From an uncultured Poribacteria bacterium (lineage in GTDB: Bacteria; Poribacteria; WGA-4E; WGA-3G), in contig OY282383.1 in assembly GCA_958295855.1 (NCBI GenBank), positions 4,196,481 to 4,260,480 on the forward strand: a DNA stretch of 64,000 nt, in the 5' to 3' direction. Made by a program: the position numbers and the translations under genes. Of this stretch, positions 16,854-24,839 are shown piece by piece (positions within the stretch are counted from its first letter, which is position 1; each line of letters starts with the position of its first letter). The notes under the pieces are model-generated. The model made no database searches. It was not told where the DNA came from and was given only the letters and a program-made list of their open reading frames with translations.

Positions 16854-18080
16854 ATGCGAAATCTAATACGGGCCTGTGCAGGCTTCGCTCTCGGAATAGA
16901 CCGGAATCTTCTTAGGCCTCCACGCTACGCTGTACAACGTGCTATATGGAAACCCTTTTACCTTCTCAGCCTGCTTACTGTCGGAGGTTTTCTGTTCATG
17001 CAGCTGCACGCGGAAGGATATATCTCAAGACGTTATACTGTCAGGCAAATCGTTGCTGAAAGCACCAATATCGTATTTGGAACTGTCACAGAAGTTAACA
17101 CCAAGCGGCAAACGGCCAAGGTTAAGGTAGAAGAAAACCTCAAAGGCACCAGCGAATTTAAGGAGATCAAAATTCGGATTGATGTTGGGCAGGAAGATCA
17201 TCCGCGAAAACTGATGCGCTTGATGAAACGAGGCGAACCAATTATTATCTTTTACCTTAAACAGGGCGCGCGTATCGACAGCCTCGGACACATAAACGGG
17301 AAATGGTTTCAAACCCAAGCCCAACATCGAGGGGATAGAAACCGCGTCTGGTGGATGTTTACGCACCTTGAGATACACCTCAATGAGGACAAGGTATCAA
17401 GAAGAGAGTCAACGCCCGATTTTCAGCGCGAACTCCGAGCGATGTTAGGGGCGGATGCAATCCAACTCCTTTTTTTCAAAACAGAAACTTATGAGGCGGA
17501 ACCGCCTGTCATTTTCCGCATTGATTCGGTAGCCGAACGTTGGATTGCCTATCATGAGACAAAGAATCGCGACCTGCCGGGGCTCAGCGAAGCCGACATC
17601 TTGTGGCTCGGCTTCCGGTCACTCTCCGAAGGGCGGTACCGGCTCAACAAATCCCAAGAAAATCGGATTAAAAAATTTGTCCGCGCAGGCGGCGTGGTGA
17701 TTGCCTCTGGGCAGGATAGCGATGCCGACAGGCCCTGCGGAACGGGTTGGTTACCAGAACCCCTCCGTGGTGTTGAAAGCACGTCTCGCAATGATTTTGA
17801 ACCCACATCCCGCGCCGGCGAACTCTTTAAGGCACCGCACCGTATCCGCTCCGGGCAGCTTGCCCTTGACGATTCCTGGGACGGATGGAATCAGAAATAT
17901 GAAGTGCTGGCAACAACCAATGATGGAAAGGAAATTGTTGTCGCGAAACTGAAATATGGGAAAGGGATGTACCTCATTACGAGTCTTCACAACCGTAACA
18001 AGTCGCATGTTTCTAAAAACCGTCGGATGCTTGAGAACCTGATGCATTTCGCTGTAGAATTTCTGGGAGAATCTAGATAG
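16854..18080 (+). CDS. Membrane-anchored protein with C-terminal GATase1-like domain
   Basis: 408 residues from ATG 16854 (AGAGGAAATACC upstream); TTG at 16791 would add 21 residues. A hydrophobic segment at about residues 35-52 anchors the protein. Residues 60-170 form a beta-rich domain (VFGTVTEVNTKRQTAKVKVEENL). Residues 200-405 look like a class-I glutamine-amidotransferase-like or DUF4159-type fold (ADILWLGFRSLSEG, VRAGGVVIASGQDSD, YGKGMYLITSLHN), without an obvious nucleophilic cysteine elbow. Role unknown. It lies 18 bases before the propeller gene and is probably in the same operon. Confidence 0.6.
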   Translation: MRNLIRACAGFALGIDRNLLRPPRYAVQRAIWKPFYLLSLLTVGGFLFMQLHAEGYISRRYTVRQIVAESTNIVFGTVTEVNTKRQTAKVKVEENLKGTSEFKEIKIRIDVGQEDHPRKLMRLMKRGEPIIIFYLKQGARIDSLGHINGKWFQTQAQHRGDRNRVWWMFTHLEIHLNEDKVSRRESTPDFQRELRAMLGADAIQLLFFKTETYEAEPPVIFRIDSVAERWIAYHETKNRDLPGLSEADILWLGFRSLSEGRYRLNKSQENRIKKFVRAGGVVIASGQDSDADRPCGTGWLPEPLRGVESTSRNDFEPTSRAGELFKAPHRIRSGQLALDDSWDGWNQKYEVLATTNDGKEIVVAKLKYGKGMYLITSLHNRNKSHVSKNRRMLENLMHFAVEFLGESR

Positions 18081-18098
18081 CAGGAGAGGTAACCTCAC

Positions 18099-19628
18099 AT
18101 GAGAAAAGCCACATTCATGCTGATTTTTCTATTGGTTTTCGTCAGTTTCGCGAGCCCCGCGCATGCTGTTATCCCGCAACTCCTCGGGCCGCTGTCTGCG
18201 TTGCTCAGCATCATTCCGCAGATTCTCGCCTTTGTTGGCGTTGCGGTTATCACCGTGCTTGTGTTTGCGCGCGAGACGACCAAAATGTTTTTCTACCGGC
18301 TGCGAGACTTCGCCGTTGCACACAAAGTTGTTGCCACTCTTCTCAGCGTCATTATCCTTGCTGGGTTCGCCTGGGGCACCTACCAGTTCGTCACACTATT
18401 CGGAAACCCGGTGGCTACACTCCCAGACACGAACATTCGGCCCCGCAGTCAAGTCGGTGTGAGAAAGGATAGTGCGTGGACAACGTTCCGGGGCGGAAAA
18501 AGCCGCACAGGCCATGTGGATGCCCTGCCCGGACCCGCAAACGGCACACTCGCCTGGGTTTTCAGAGATGAAGAAGCGATGGCGGTTGATTTTTCTTCGT
18601 CGCCTGCGGTTGTGGGAAATCGGCTTTATATCGGCTCTTCGCACGGTTCAATCTTTTCACTCGGCGGCGCTACTTACTGCATTGATACCGAGTCGCGCGA
18701 AGTTATCTGGCGGTACACTTCACCCATCCCTATTTTCTCATCCCCTGCGGTGGCAGGCGGCAGAGTCTATATTGGCGAAGGTTATCACCAAGATAGCGGG
18801 TGTCACCTCCGGTGCCTTGACGCAAAAAGTGGCGAGCCTATCTGGACTTTCCGCACAGCCAGCCATGTGGAGTCAACCCCTTTTATCCATCAGGGGAAAC
18901 TCTATTTCACGGCGGGTGCTGATGGTGTCTACTGCATCGACGCGTTAGAAGGGGAACAGATCTGGCACTACCCAGAGGTTCATGCCGACATGTCGCCCGT
19001 TGTGCACGAGCAGAAGCTCTACTTCGGTACAGGCTATGGCGAATACCACGTTTACGCCCTCGATGCGCAGACCGGCAAGGAACTCTGGGCGAAACCGATG
19101 CCATATCCCGTCTGGGGGAGTCCAAGTGTGTACGAAAACCTGGTGTTTTTTGGGCTCGGCACCGGCAGTTTTTCTCATAGTGCCCATCAGCCTCTCGGAA
19201 AGGTGGTCGCGCTGCATGCAGAAACAGGCGACATCGTGTGGGAATATGAAGCAGAGGATGCTGTCCTCACCGCGATTGCAAGCCACAATGGATACGTCAC
19301 CTTCGGTTCACGTGATGGGTTTGTGTATACCCTCAGTGCACCGGATGGCAAACTCTATTGGAAAGCCAACCTCGGCGGGGCAGTTGTTTCCTCACCGGCT
19401 GTCACCACAGAGGCTGTTTATGTTGGAACAAAAGATGGGCGCATCTACGCCCTTGCCACTGAAAATGGGAAGGTGGAGTGGGAATTTGATACCACAGATG
19501 TCGCCCGAAACATAGAAATCTATTCATCACCTGTTGTTGCCAACGGGCAGCTCTATATCGGTTCAAGCGACCGGTATATTCTCTGCCTCGGCAGAAACGA
19601 GCCTGCCCAAACCCCGGCAGACAGGTAA
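18099..19628 (+). CDS. Membrane-anchored PQQ-type beta-propeller protein
   Basis: 509 residues. Signal-like segment 1-23 (cut near AHA), two further hydrophobic helices (about 28-55, 68-90) resembling a VirB2/TrbC-like hairpin, then a periplasmic PQQ-repeat propeller (about 130-500) with repeats such as YCIDTESREVIWRY, RCLDAKSGEPIWTF, YALDAQTGKELWAK, VALHAETGDIVWEY and YALATENGKVEWEF. Such propellers usually act as scaffolds (as in BamB) and need not bind PQQ. Start ATG 18099 with CAGGAGAGG upstream. Its 3' part was duplicated downstream (20504-20854). Confidence 0.75.
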   Translation: MRKATFMLIFLLVFVSFASPAHAVIPQLLGPLSALLSIIPQILAFVGVAVITVLVFARETTKMFFYRLRDFAVAHKVVATLLSVIILAGFAWGTYQFVTLFGNPVATLPDTNIRPRSQVGVRKDSAWTTFRGGKSRTGHVDALPGPANGTLAWVFRDEEAMAVDFSSSPAVVGNRLYIGSSHGSIFSLGGATYCIDTESREVIWRYTSPIPIFSSPAVAGGRVYIGEGYHQDSGCHLRCLDAKSGEPIWTFRTASHVESTPFIHQGKLYFTAGADGVYCIDALEGEQIWHYPEVHADMSPVVHEQKLYFGTGYGEYHVYALDAQTGKELWAKPMPYPVWGSPSVYENLVFFGLGTGSFSHSAHQPLGKVVALHAETGDIVWEYEAEDAVLTAIASHNGYVTFGSRDGFVYTLSAPDGKLYWKANLGGAVVSSPAVTTEAVYVGTKDGRIYALATENGKVEWEFDTTDVARNIEIYSSPVVANGQLYIGSSDRYILCLGRNEPAQTPADR

Positions 19629-19648
19629 ATCTATCACGGAGGTTTAAA

Positions 19649-20479
19649 ATGAACAAGTTGATTCTTATCACAGTAACCCTAATTATTAGCACGGCTGTGG
19701 CACATGCACAGTGGCGCAGCAAAACCCACGATGTTTACAACGCACCCACAGGCGTTGACGTTAAAATTGATGGCGATCTTGCCGAATGGGATGGAATCCT
19801 GGAAACGGTAACAGGCACAGATGGCAAATCCTTCTGTGGTGTTGAATATGACGGCAATGTCTTTCAGGAACACGGCGGCGGCAAATGGAATGGTGCGGCA
19901 GACCACGAGACCTGTTTCATGATCGTCTGGGATGAAGAAGCCATTTATATTGGCCTCATCGTCACCGATGATGAGCATGAACACGCTGCAGCACCCGCGT
20001 GGAATGGTGATGGCGCGCAGCTTGCCTTTGAAATGAGCGGCAAACGCACTGCCGGGCTACCCCTGTGGCACTACAATGTCGCCTTAGACGATAACGCCGA
20101 GAATATTCTGCCGGGAGCCTTGAATGAGAAGCCAGGCGGGGCAGGTATCGTCCCCGAAGATGATTTGGTTATCGTCCGGGACGAAGCTGAAAAGAAAACC
20201 TACTATGAACTCAGATTCACCGCGGAGGAATTGCAGGGGGAAGGTAAAAAATTCAGCGACGGATTTGAATTCGGACTCGGTATCTGTGTTAACGACGGCG
20301 ACAGAGAGGCCGGACAAGAAGGGCAGAAAGGATGGAGTGGGTGGTATACCCATTCTATCGTGCATGGAAAGAATTCGGAAAAGACAGGGCTTGTCAGGCT
20401 TACCAATGAGGTACTCACTGCAGTTGAAGCCGCTGGTAAGTTAACAACGACGTGGGGCGCTTTAAAATCCGCCCGCTAA
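19649..20479 (+). CDS. Secreted CBM9-like protein with C-terminal tag, copy 1
   Basis: 276 residues; ATG with GGAGGTTTAAA upstream. A clear type I signal peptide (cut after AHA-Q, residue 20) is followed by a family-9 carbohydrate-binding-like domain: VDVKIDGDLAEWDG, ETCFMIVWDEEAIYIGLIVTDDE and the late GWSGWYTHSIVHG. CBM9-like domains bind sugars in secreted proteins, often with calcium. The last 18 residues (VEAAGKLTTTWGALKSAR) form a motif shared with the unrelated proteins at 52927 and 56225, a candidate sorting tag. Expressed with the propeller gene, 20 bases upstream. Confidence 0.75.
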   Translation: MNKLILITVTLIISTAVAHAQWRSKTHDVYNAPTGVDVKIDGDLAEWDGILETVTGTDGKSFCGVEYDGNVFQEHGGGKWNGAADHETCFMIVWDEEAIYIGLIVTDDEHEHAAAPAWNGDGAQLAFEMSGKRTAGLPLWHYNVALDDNAENILPGALNEKPGGAGIVPEDDLVIVRDEAEKKTYYELRFTAEELQGEGKKFSDGFEFGLGICVNDGDREAGQEGQKGWSGWYTHSIVHGKNSEKTGLVRLTNEVLTAVEAAGKLTTTWGALKSAR

Positions 20480-20503
20480 TAGTTCCGCCTAATCTCTTGT
20501 AGA

Positions 20504-20854
20504 CAGAAGATCTACTTCGGTACGGGCTATAGCGAATACCACGTTTACGCCCTTGATACGCAGCCCGGCAAGGAACTCTGGGCGAAACCGATGCCATATC
20601 CCATCTGGGGGAGTCCAAGTGTGTACGAAAACCTAGTCTTTTTTGGGCTCGGCACCGGCAGTTTTTCTCATAGTGCCCATCAGCCTCTCGGAAAGGTGGT
20701 CGCGCTGCATGCAGAAACAGGCGACATCGTGTGGGAATTTGATACCACAGATGTCGCCCGAAACATAGAAATCTATTCATCACCTATTGTCGCCAACGGG
20801 CAGCTCTATATCGGTTCAAGCGACCGGTATAGAGCTGCCTCGGCAGACAGGTAG
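20504..20854 (+). pseudogene. Truncated copy of the propeller gene
   Basis: Reads in frame with the parent (positions 19011-19628), starting mid-protein at QKIYFGTGY, with an 80-codon internal deletion at the 8-bp direct repeat GTGGGAAT and a smaller deletion near the end. There is no start codon or ribosome site of its own, although an internal ATG exists at 20591. About 116 codons with at most two propeller blades. Probably non-functional debris of the tandem duplication. Confidence 0.8.
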
Positions 20855-20874
20855 GTATATCACGGAGGTTTGAA

Positions 20875-21702
20875 ATGAACAAGTTGATTCTTATCACAAT
20901 GACCCTAATTATTAGCACGGCTGTGGCACATGCACAGTGGCGCAGCAAAACCCACGATGTTTACAACGCACTCACAGGCGTTGACGTTAAAATTGATGGC
21001 GATCTTGCCGAATGGGATGGAGTCCTGGAAACGGTAACAGGCACAAATCGCAAACCCTTCTGTGGTGTTGAATATGACGGCAATGTCTTTCAGGAACACG
21101 CCGGCGGCAAATGGAAGGGCGCAGCAGACCACGAGACCTGTTTCATGATCGTCTGGGATGAAGAAGCCGTTTATATTGGCCTCATCGTCACCGATGATGA
21201 GCATGAACACGCTGCAGCAGCCGCGTGGAATGGTGATGGCGCGCAGCTTGCCTTTGAAATGAGCGGCAAACGCACTCCCGGGCTAGACCTGTTGCTCTAC
21301 AATGCCGGCTTAGACGATAAAGCCGAGAATATTCTGCCGGGAGCCTTGAATGAGGTGCCCGGCGGGGCAGGTATCGTCCCCGAAGATGATTTGGTTATTG
21401 TCCGGGACGAAGCTGAAAAGAAAACCTACTATGAACTCAGATTCACCGCGGAGGAATTGCAGGTGAAAGGCAAAAAATTCAGCGACGGATTTGAATTTGG
21501 ACTCGGTATCTGTGTTAACGACGGCGACAAAGGTGCCGGACAAGAAGGGCAGAAAGGATGGAGTGGTTGGTATACTCATTCTATCGTGTTTAACAAGAAT
21601 TCGGAACATACAGGGCTTGTCAAGCTTACCAATGAGGTACTCGCTGTTGAAGCCGCTGGTAAGTTAACAACGACGTGGGGCGCTTTAAAATCCGCCCGCT
21701 AA
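20875..21702 (+). CDS. Secreted CBM9-like protein with C-terminal tag, copy 2
   Basis: 275 residues, paralogue of the gene at 19649 with the same signal peptide, fold and C-terminal tag (VEAAGKLTTTWGALKSAR). Differences cluster in loops (for example LDLLLYNAGLDDKAEN versus LPLWHYNVALDDNAEN), so the ligand surface may have changed. One codon is missing before the tag, while the tag itself is unchanged. Preserved ribosome site GGAGGTTTGAA. A strong terminator follows at 21788. Confidence 0.75.
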   Translation: MNKLILITMTLIISTAVAHAQWRSKTHDVYNALTGVDVKIDGDLAEWDGVLETVTGTNRKPFCGVEYDGNVFQEHAGGKWKGAADHETCFMIVWDEEAVYIGLIVTDDEHEHAAAAAWNGDGAQLAFEMSGKRTPGLDLLLYNAGLDDKAENILPGALNEVPGGAGIVPEDDLVIVRDEAEKKTYYELRFTAEELQVKGKKFSDGFEFGLGICVNDGDKGAGQEGQKGWSGWYTHSIVFNKNSEHTGLVKLTNEVLAVEAAGKLTTTWGALKSAR

Positions 21703-21787
21703 TAGTTTCGCCTAATCTCTTGTAGTGCGATGTTCCTGTGCCTCGCCCTTGTAAGGGCAGATGCTTCTATTGAATAGTTGAAGCCAG

Positions 21788-21813
21788 AAAAGCCGCCTTA
21801 AACGGCGGCTTTT
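21788..21813. terminator. Bidirectional intrinsic terminator
   Basis: Perfect 10-bp stem AAAAGCCGCC / GGCGGCTTTT with a 6-base loop, flanked by A-run and T-run so that it works on both strands. It lies between the convergent CBM9-like gene and the DUF3500 gene. Confidence 0.9.
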
Positions 21814-21821
21814 GACTGAAC

Positions 21822-22853
21822 CTAACGCTCATGATGGTTCGCTTTGTGGTAGTGCAACCGAAGCAGATCGACACCGAAGTCGTCCTCAATGTGTCGCCAC
21901 ACCGAATGAATGTGGTTTGCATTGTTCTGCGTGTTATCATACTCCACAAAGAAAAATGGGCCGTGGAGTCTGTAATAGTGGGGTGTCTTGCGCGCCTCAC
22001 CGCCTGCCCATGCAAAGTGGATATCGCTGACGCGCCCCTCGCGCAGCTTGCGGTGCTCAATCTTGGCAACCTCGTCAGGAAGCCGGTCGATGTATTCATG
22101 AACCAGTGCCATCAGCAATTCGCGCTGATGTGTTTCCATGGATTCTGCCGCCAATCCCTCAACCGCTTCAAACTCAACTTTTGGGACAGCGCGCGTCAAA
22201 ATATCGGAGGGGGCATCCGCATTGATTATCGTCTGGTGCTTCTGCGCCTCGTTCAGACTGCCGAGCAGTTGCCGTCCCAAATCTTCCTCTGCTGAAAGTA
22301 CTCTTAACCCCTTCTGTTCGCCTTGCGGCACCTCTGCCGGGTTTGAGCCGAAGAAGAACGGGTTCGGAGAAATCAGTTCGCGATTGACAACCGTAAAGTT
22401 GAGCGAGACGTGGTGCCCTTCGGCGCGCCAGCCCCATGCGCCATTACCTGTCGGATCGCCGAACACGGTGAAAAAGTAGAGTGCAGGATCTCGCATCAGG
22501 CGGGCTTCCCCTGCTGCTTGTTCGATCGCGCCGAGCGTTGTCTCCAAATTGATAATCGCGCGCGCTTTCTGATACCCTTTCGCGCTTAAACCGCTTTCCA
22601 TCAGCGCGAACGCTGCCCCCTGCTGTTTTGTGTTCAATTCTTTGAGAGACACCCCTTCCCGTTCCCACATCTCAATTGGGATATAGTGCCACCGGAACCG
22701 TTCATTTCCATCAAACGGTAGTGCTGCCTTTTGGCGTAATGATGGGGTGAGTGTGTCCAAGAAATTCGCCGCCGATTGTGCCATCCGCGCTGCCGTTGCC
22801 GATGCCGGAATCACCAAAGGTTTTGGTTGCGAGTCGTTATGTGTGTGTGCCAC
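21822..22853 (-). CDS. DUF3500 family protein
   Basis: 343 residues from the GTG at 22853, placed 7 bases after GGAGGT; the ATG five codons upstream overlaps that ribosome site and is rejected. Recognised by the DUF3500 pattern: LRQKAALPFDGNERFRWHYIP, LYFFTVFGDPTGNGAWGWRAEGHHVSLNFT and late HYYRLHGPFFFVEYDNTQNNANHIHSVWR. The conserved His/Glu/Asp residues in these blocks suggest a metal-dependent enzyme, but no activity is established to my knowledge. No signal peptide. Single gene with its own promoter, ended by the terminator at 21788. Confidence 0.85.
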   Translation of the reverse strand: MAHTHNDSQPKPLVIPASATAARMAQSAANFLDTLTPSLRQKAALPFDGNERFRWHYIPIEMWEREGVSLKELNTKQQGAAFALMESGLSAKGYQKARAIINLETTLGAIEQAAGEARLMRDPALYFFTVFGDPTGNGAWGWRAEGHHVSLNFTVVNRELISPNPFFFGSNPAEVPQGEQKGLRVLSAEEDLGRQLLGSLNEAQKHQTIINADAPSDILTRAVPKVEFEAVEGLAAESMETHQRELLMALVHEYIDRLPDEVAKIEHRKLREGRVSDIHFAWAGGEARKTPHYYRLHGPFFFVEYDNTQNNANHIHSVWRHIEDDFGVDLLRLHYHKANHHER

Positions 22854-22885
22854 TGAAAATACCTCCATTTCTCATATTACATGCT

Positions 22886-22914
22886 ATTCTAAACCAACCG
22901 CACTTGAAAATCAA
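22886..22914 (-). promoter_or_regulatory. Sigma70 promoter for the DUF3500 gene
   Basis: Minus strand TTGATT (22914-22909), 17 bases, TAGAAT (22891-22886). Predicted start near 22879, about 25 bases before the GTG start. Confidence 0.6.
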
Positions 22915-23022
22915 GTCTTTTATCGGGTGTATAGGGGACGCAACTTGTTTGGGAATCTCGTTTCATAAATGTTTTAGTCCTGCAGGGACAATATGTGTAT
23001 AGAATGAAGGCGCAAAAAAATG

Positions 23023-23052
23023 TTGACATTTTTCGACAAACGGAGGTATAAT
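23023..23052 (+). promoter_or_regulatory. Sigma70 promoter overlapping the ribosome site of the Rpn-like gene
   Basis: TTGACA (23023-23028), 18 bases, TATAAT (23047-23052). The predicted transcription start (about 23059) falls on the ATG, so this transcript would be leaderless. The GGAGG at 23042-23046 lies inside the promoter spacer and would only be transcribed from further upstream. Confidence 0.6.
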
Positions 23053-23058
23053 AGTTGT

Positions 23059-23946
23059 ATGCTACAATATGATCCCGTAGCGAAGCATCTGCTTGACCTG
23101 TTTTCTGAAGAGTTTGCAGCGTTAGCATTTGAGGGCACAGCGGTTGAAGTGTTAGAGAAACTGGACACCGAGCAACCCACCGTCGAGGTGCATCGCGACG
23201 ATATGACGTTTAAGGTTCGCCTGCCAGATGAGGGAGAGGCGATTCTTCATATAGAATTACAAACTGGCGATAGCACAGACAAACCGATGCCGCTGCGGAT
23301 GCTGGGGTATGCGAGTTTCCTTGTGGTTCGACATGAGATGTCGGTGTATTCGATGGTGCTGTATCTACGTCCCACGGCTGGCCGCAATGACCCGGGGCAC
23401 TATAGTTATGGTAAGCCGGACTTGGGTTTGCAGTTCAACTATCGGGTGATTCGGTTGCGCGAGTTAGATGGACAATCCGTTTTGGATAGTGGTTGTGTTG
23501 GGTTGTTGCCTTTCACGCCGTTAATGGCGGCCCCTGCGGGTGTGTCAGCGTCGGCGTGGGTAGAAACCTGCGTAGGTGCGGTGCAGTCAGCGTCGGTTGA
23601 CAAGCAGACGCGTGCGACGTTGTTGTTTGGTATGTCTGTGCTTGGGAGTTTGGCGCATGCGCCGGAGCTCTTTGAAAAATCAATATCGGAGGACATCATG
23701 CAAGAGTCACCCTTTTACCAAGAGCACTTTGGAAAGGTGATGCAACGAGGGGTTGAACGCGGTGCGCGTGAGACTGCCATAGAAAATATTCTCACGGTGC
23801 TCACGGCGCGCTTCTCGCAGGACGATGCGCACACCGTGCAGCCAACGCTTGAAACGATTACCGACCTGCATCGCCTGAAGCAGTTGCATCTGTCTGCTGT
23901 GCTTGCGGCCAATTTTCAAACGTTCCTGCAAACGCTGGAAGCCTAG
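23059..23946 (+). CDS. Rpn-like PD-(D/E)XK nuclease-family protein with internal start
   Basis: 295 residues from ATG 23059. The N-terminal part (about 20-130) fits the Rpn/YhgA-like (Transposase_31) PD-(D/E)XK core: ILHIELQTGDSTDKPMPLRM corresponds to the LIEHQS...M..R. block of E. coli Rpn proteins, with E and Q as core residues. The C-terminal ~80 residues, after a short EQG/ERG-type hinge, look like a DUF4351-type helical domain (ILTVLTARFSQDDAH). Inside the gene GGAGG-N5-ATG at 23688-23700 could start an 82-residue C-terminal product in frame. E. coli Rpn proteins are DNA nucleases acting in recombination and phage defence and are held in check by such C-terminal products. No IS ends are seen. 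Confidence 0.7.
   Translation: MLQYDPVAKHLLDLFSEEFAALAFEGTAVEVLEKLDTEQPTVEVHRDDMTFKVRLPDEGEAILHIELQTGDSTDKPMPLRMLGYASFLVVRHEMSVYSMVLYLRPTAGRNDPGHYSYGKPDLGLQFNYRVIRLRELDGQSVLDSGCVGLLPFTPLMAAPAGVSASAWVETCVGAVQSASVDKQTRATLLFGMSVLGSLAHAPELFEKSISEDIMQESPFYQEHFGKVMQRGVERGARETAIENILTVLTARFSQDDAHTVQPTLETITDLHRLKQLHLSAVLAANFQTFLQTLEA
23698..23946 (+). CDS. Internal in-frame ORF: C-terminal domain of the Rpn-like protein (candidate antitoxin)
   Basis: ATG 23698 lies 5 bases after a full GGAGG and is in frame with the host gene, giving 82 residues starting MQESPFYQEHFGKVMQRG. The same start and ribosome site are preserved in the stand-alone copy at 24029, which supports their use. By analogy with E. 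coli RpnS products it would bind and inhibit the full-length nuclease; this is inference. Confidence 0.45.
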   Translation: MQESPFYQEHFGKVMQRGVERGARETAIENILTVLTARFSQDDAHTVQPTLETITDLHRLKQLHLSAVLAANFQTFLQTLEA

Positions 23947-23968
23947 AGCCGCTGCATCGAGAAACGGG

Positions 23969-24010
23969 GGCGTGATAGTTCATAGGCGTTGTGCTGAATG
24001 TTATCACGCC
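23969..24010 (+). promoter_or_regulatory. Hairpin between the Rpn-like gene and the stand-alone C-terminal ORF
   Basis: GGCGTGATA (23969-23977) and TATCACGCC (24002-24010) form a 9-bp stem with a 24-base loop, followed by TCTTTAT and then the GGAGG of the small ORF. It could be a weak terminator or control access to the small ORF. Confidence 0.4.
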
Positions 24011-24028
24011 TCTTTATCGGAGGACATC

Positions 24029-24325
24029 ATGCAAGAGTCACCCTTTTACCAAGTGCACTTTGGAAAGGTGATGCAACGAGGGGTTGAACAAGGTATTGAA
24101 CAAGGTATTGAACAAGGTATTGAACAAGGTATTGAACGCGGCGCACGTGAGAATACCATAGAGAATATTCTCACGGTGCTCACGGCGCGCTTCTCGCAGG
24201 ACGATGCGCACACCGTGCAGCCAACGCTTGAAACGATTACCGACCTGCATCGCCTGAAGCAGTTGCATCTGTCTGCTGTGCTTGTGCCCAATTTTCAAAC
24301 GTTCCTGCAAACGCTGGAAGCGTAG
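24029..24325 (+). CDS. Stand-alone duplicate of the Rpn-like C-terminal domain
   Basis: 98 residues from ATG 24029, with the same GGAGGACATC ribosome site as the internal start of the upstream gene. The sequence matches residues 214-295 of the Rpn-like protein, except that the hinge has grown: a 12-bp unit repeated four times encodes (EQGI)x4 before ERGARE. The nuclease core is missing. Either a 3' duplication remnant or, because start, ribosome site and frame are all intact, a functional small protein that pairs with the upstream gene product. Confidence 0.55.
   Translation: MQESPFYQVHFGKVMQRGVEQGIEQGIEQGIEQGIERGARENTIENILTVLTARFSQDDAHTVQPTLETITDLHRLKQLHLSAVLVPNFQTFLQTLEA
24070..24135 (+). 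repeat. 12-bp tandem repeat encoding EQGI units
   Basis: GAACAAGGTATT occurs four times, with a fifth variant GAACGCGGCGCA. The upstream gene has a single equivalent unit. Such units can change number by slippage without breaking the frame. Confidence 0.8.
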
Positions 24326-24351
24326 AGAGGGGCATTAGAGCCCGCCTTGGC

Positions 24352-24413
24352 GGATGCCCGAACAGGTTCGGGGCTGTTTCGCGCCCCCGCACCCCGAACA
24401 AGTCCGGGCATCC
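24352..24413. repeat. Two-tier palindrome
   Basis: Outer 9-bp arms GGATGCCCG (24352) and CGGGCATCC (24405), inner 8-bp arms GTTCGGGG (24366) and CCCCGAAC (24392). A weaker relative with a nearby GATGCCCGA is at 29883-29912. No T-run, so rather a dispersed REP/MITE-type element than a terminator. Confidence 0.65.
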
Positions 24414-24690
24414 AAGTACTAGTGCTGTGTCCCTCTTGAAATGAGAGGTATAGTGGGAGGAGGGGTTTGTAACCCCAATATCGTCGTAGTGCCCTTCATT
24501 CCTCCGCTTCTCCGCGCAATCTGTGAAATCTGCGTCAGCCGCGATTCAGACAAGCAATACTCACATGAGCCAATTAAATTCTTAATCTTCATTTGGAAGC
24601 GTGAAAGGGTGGAAGAAGCACGGCTTTCCCTATCCTTCATGCCTTCCATTCCCCAACCCTTCCTCCTTCCAACCAATCCGAATTAAATTC

Positions 24691-24719
24691 TTGACAGTTT
24701 CTCGCAAATTCTGTAAACT
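24691..24719 (+). promoter_or_regulatory. Sigma70 promoter for the ECF sigma operon
   Basis: TTGACA (24691-24696), 17 bases, TAAACT (24714-24719). The leader to the sigma-factor gene would be about 100-115 bases. Confidence 0.55.
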
Positions 24720-24839
24720 TATTTAGAGTGCTTCCGTTTAAGAAAAACAAGTATACTATTTCCGAACACCCCCGCTTCAGGTGCTTTGTCCAATTTCAAT
24801 TTTTCATTTTAAGATGGACCTGGCAATGTGACAGGAATT

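Larger units (their letters stand above)
19011..21725 (+). repeat. Tandem duplication (unit 19011-20503; second copy 20504-21725)
   Basis: The unit covers the 3' part of the propeller gene plus the CBM9-like gene to the shared CCTAATCTCTTGTA. In the second copy the propeller part lacks 240 bp between two GTGGGAAT sites (19238 and 19478 in the parent) and about 30 bp near the end. The two CBM9-like genes have since diverged moderately. Confidence 0.85.
24326..24827. other. Intergenic stretch without genes
   Basis: Holds a two-tier palindrome (24352-24413: GGATGCCCG/CGGGCATCC outside, GTTCGGGG/CCCCGAAC inside), a purine-rich then pyrimidine-rich repeat (about 24595-24680, related to an insert in the gene at 57324), and the sigma-factor gene promoter (24691-24719). 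No convincing coding sequence. Confidence 0.6.

Noticed and set aside
23059..23946. Transposase of an insertion sequence
   Set aside because: The family has been labelled 'putative transposase', but there are no terminal inverted repeats, target duplications or DDE residues here. The PD-(D/E)XK pattern fits an Rpn-type nuclease.
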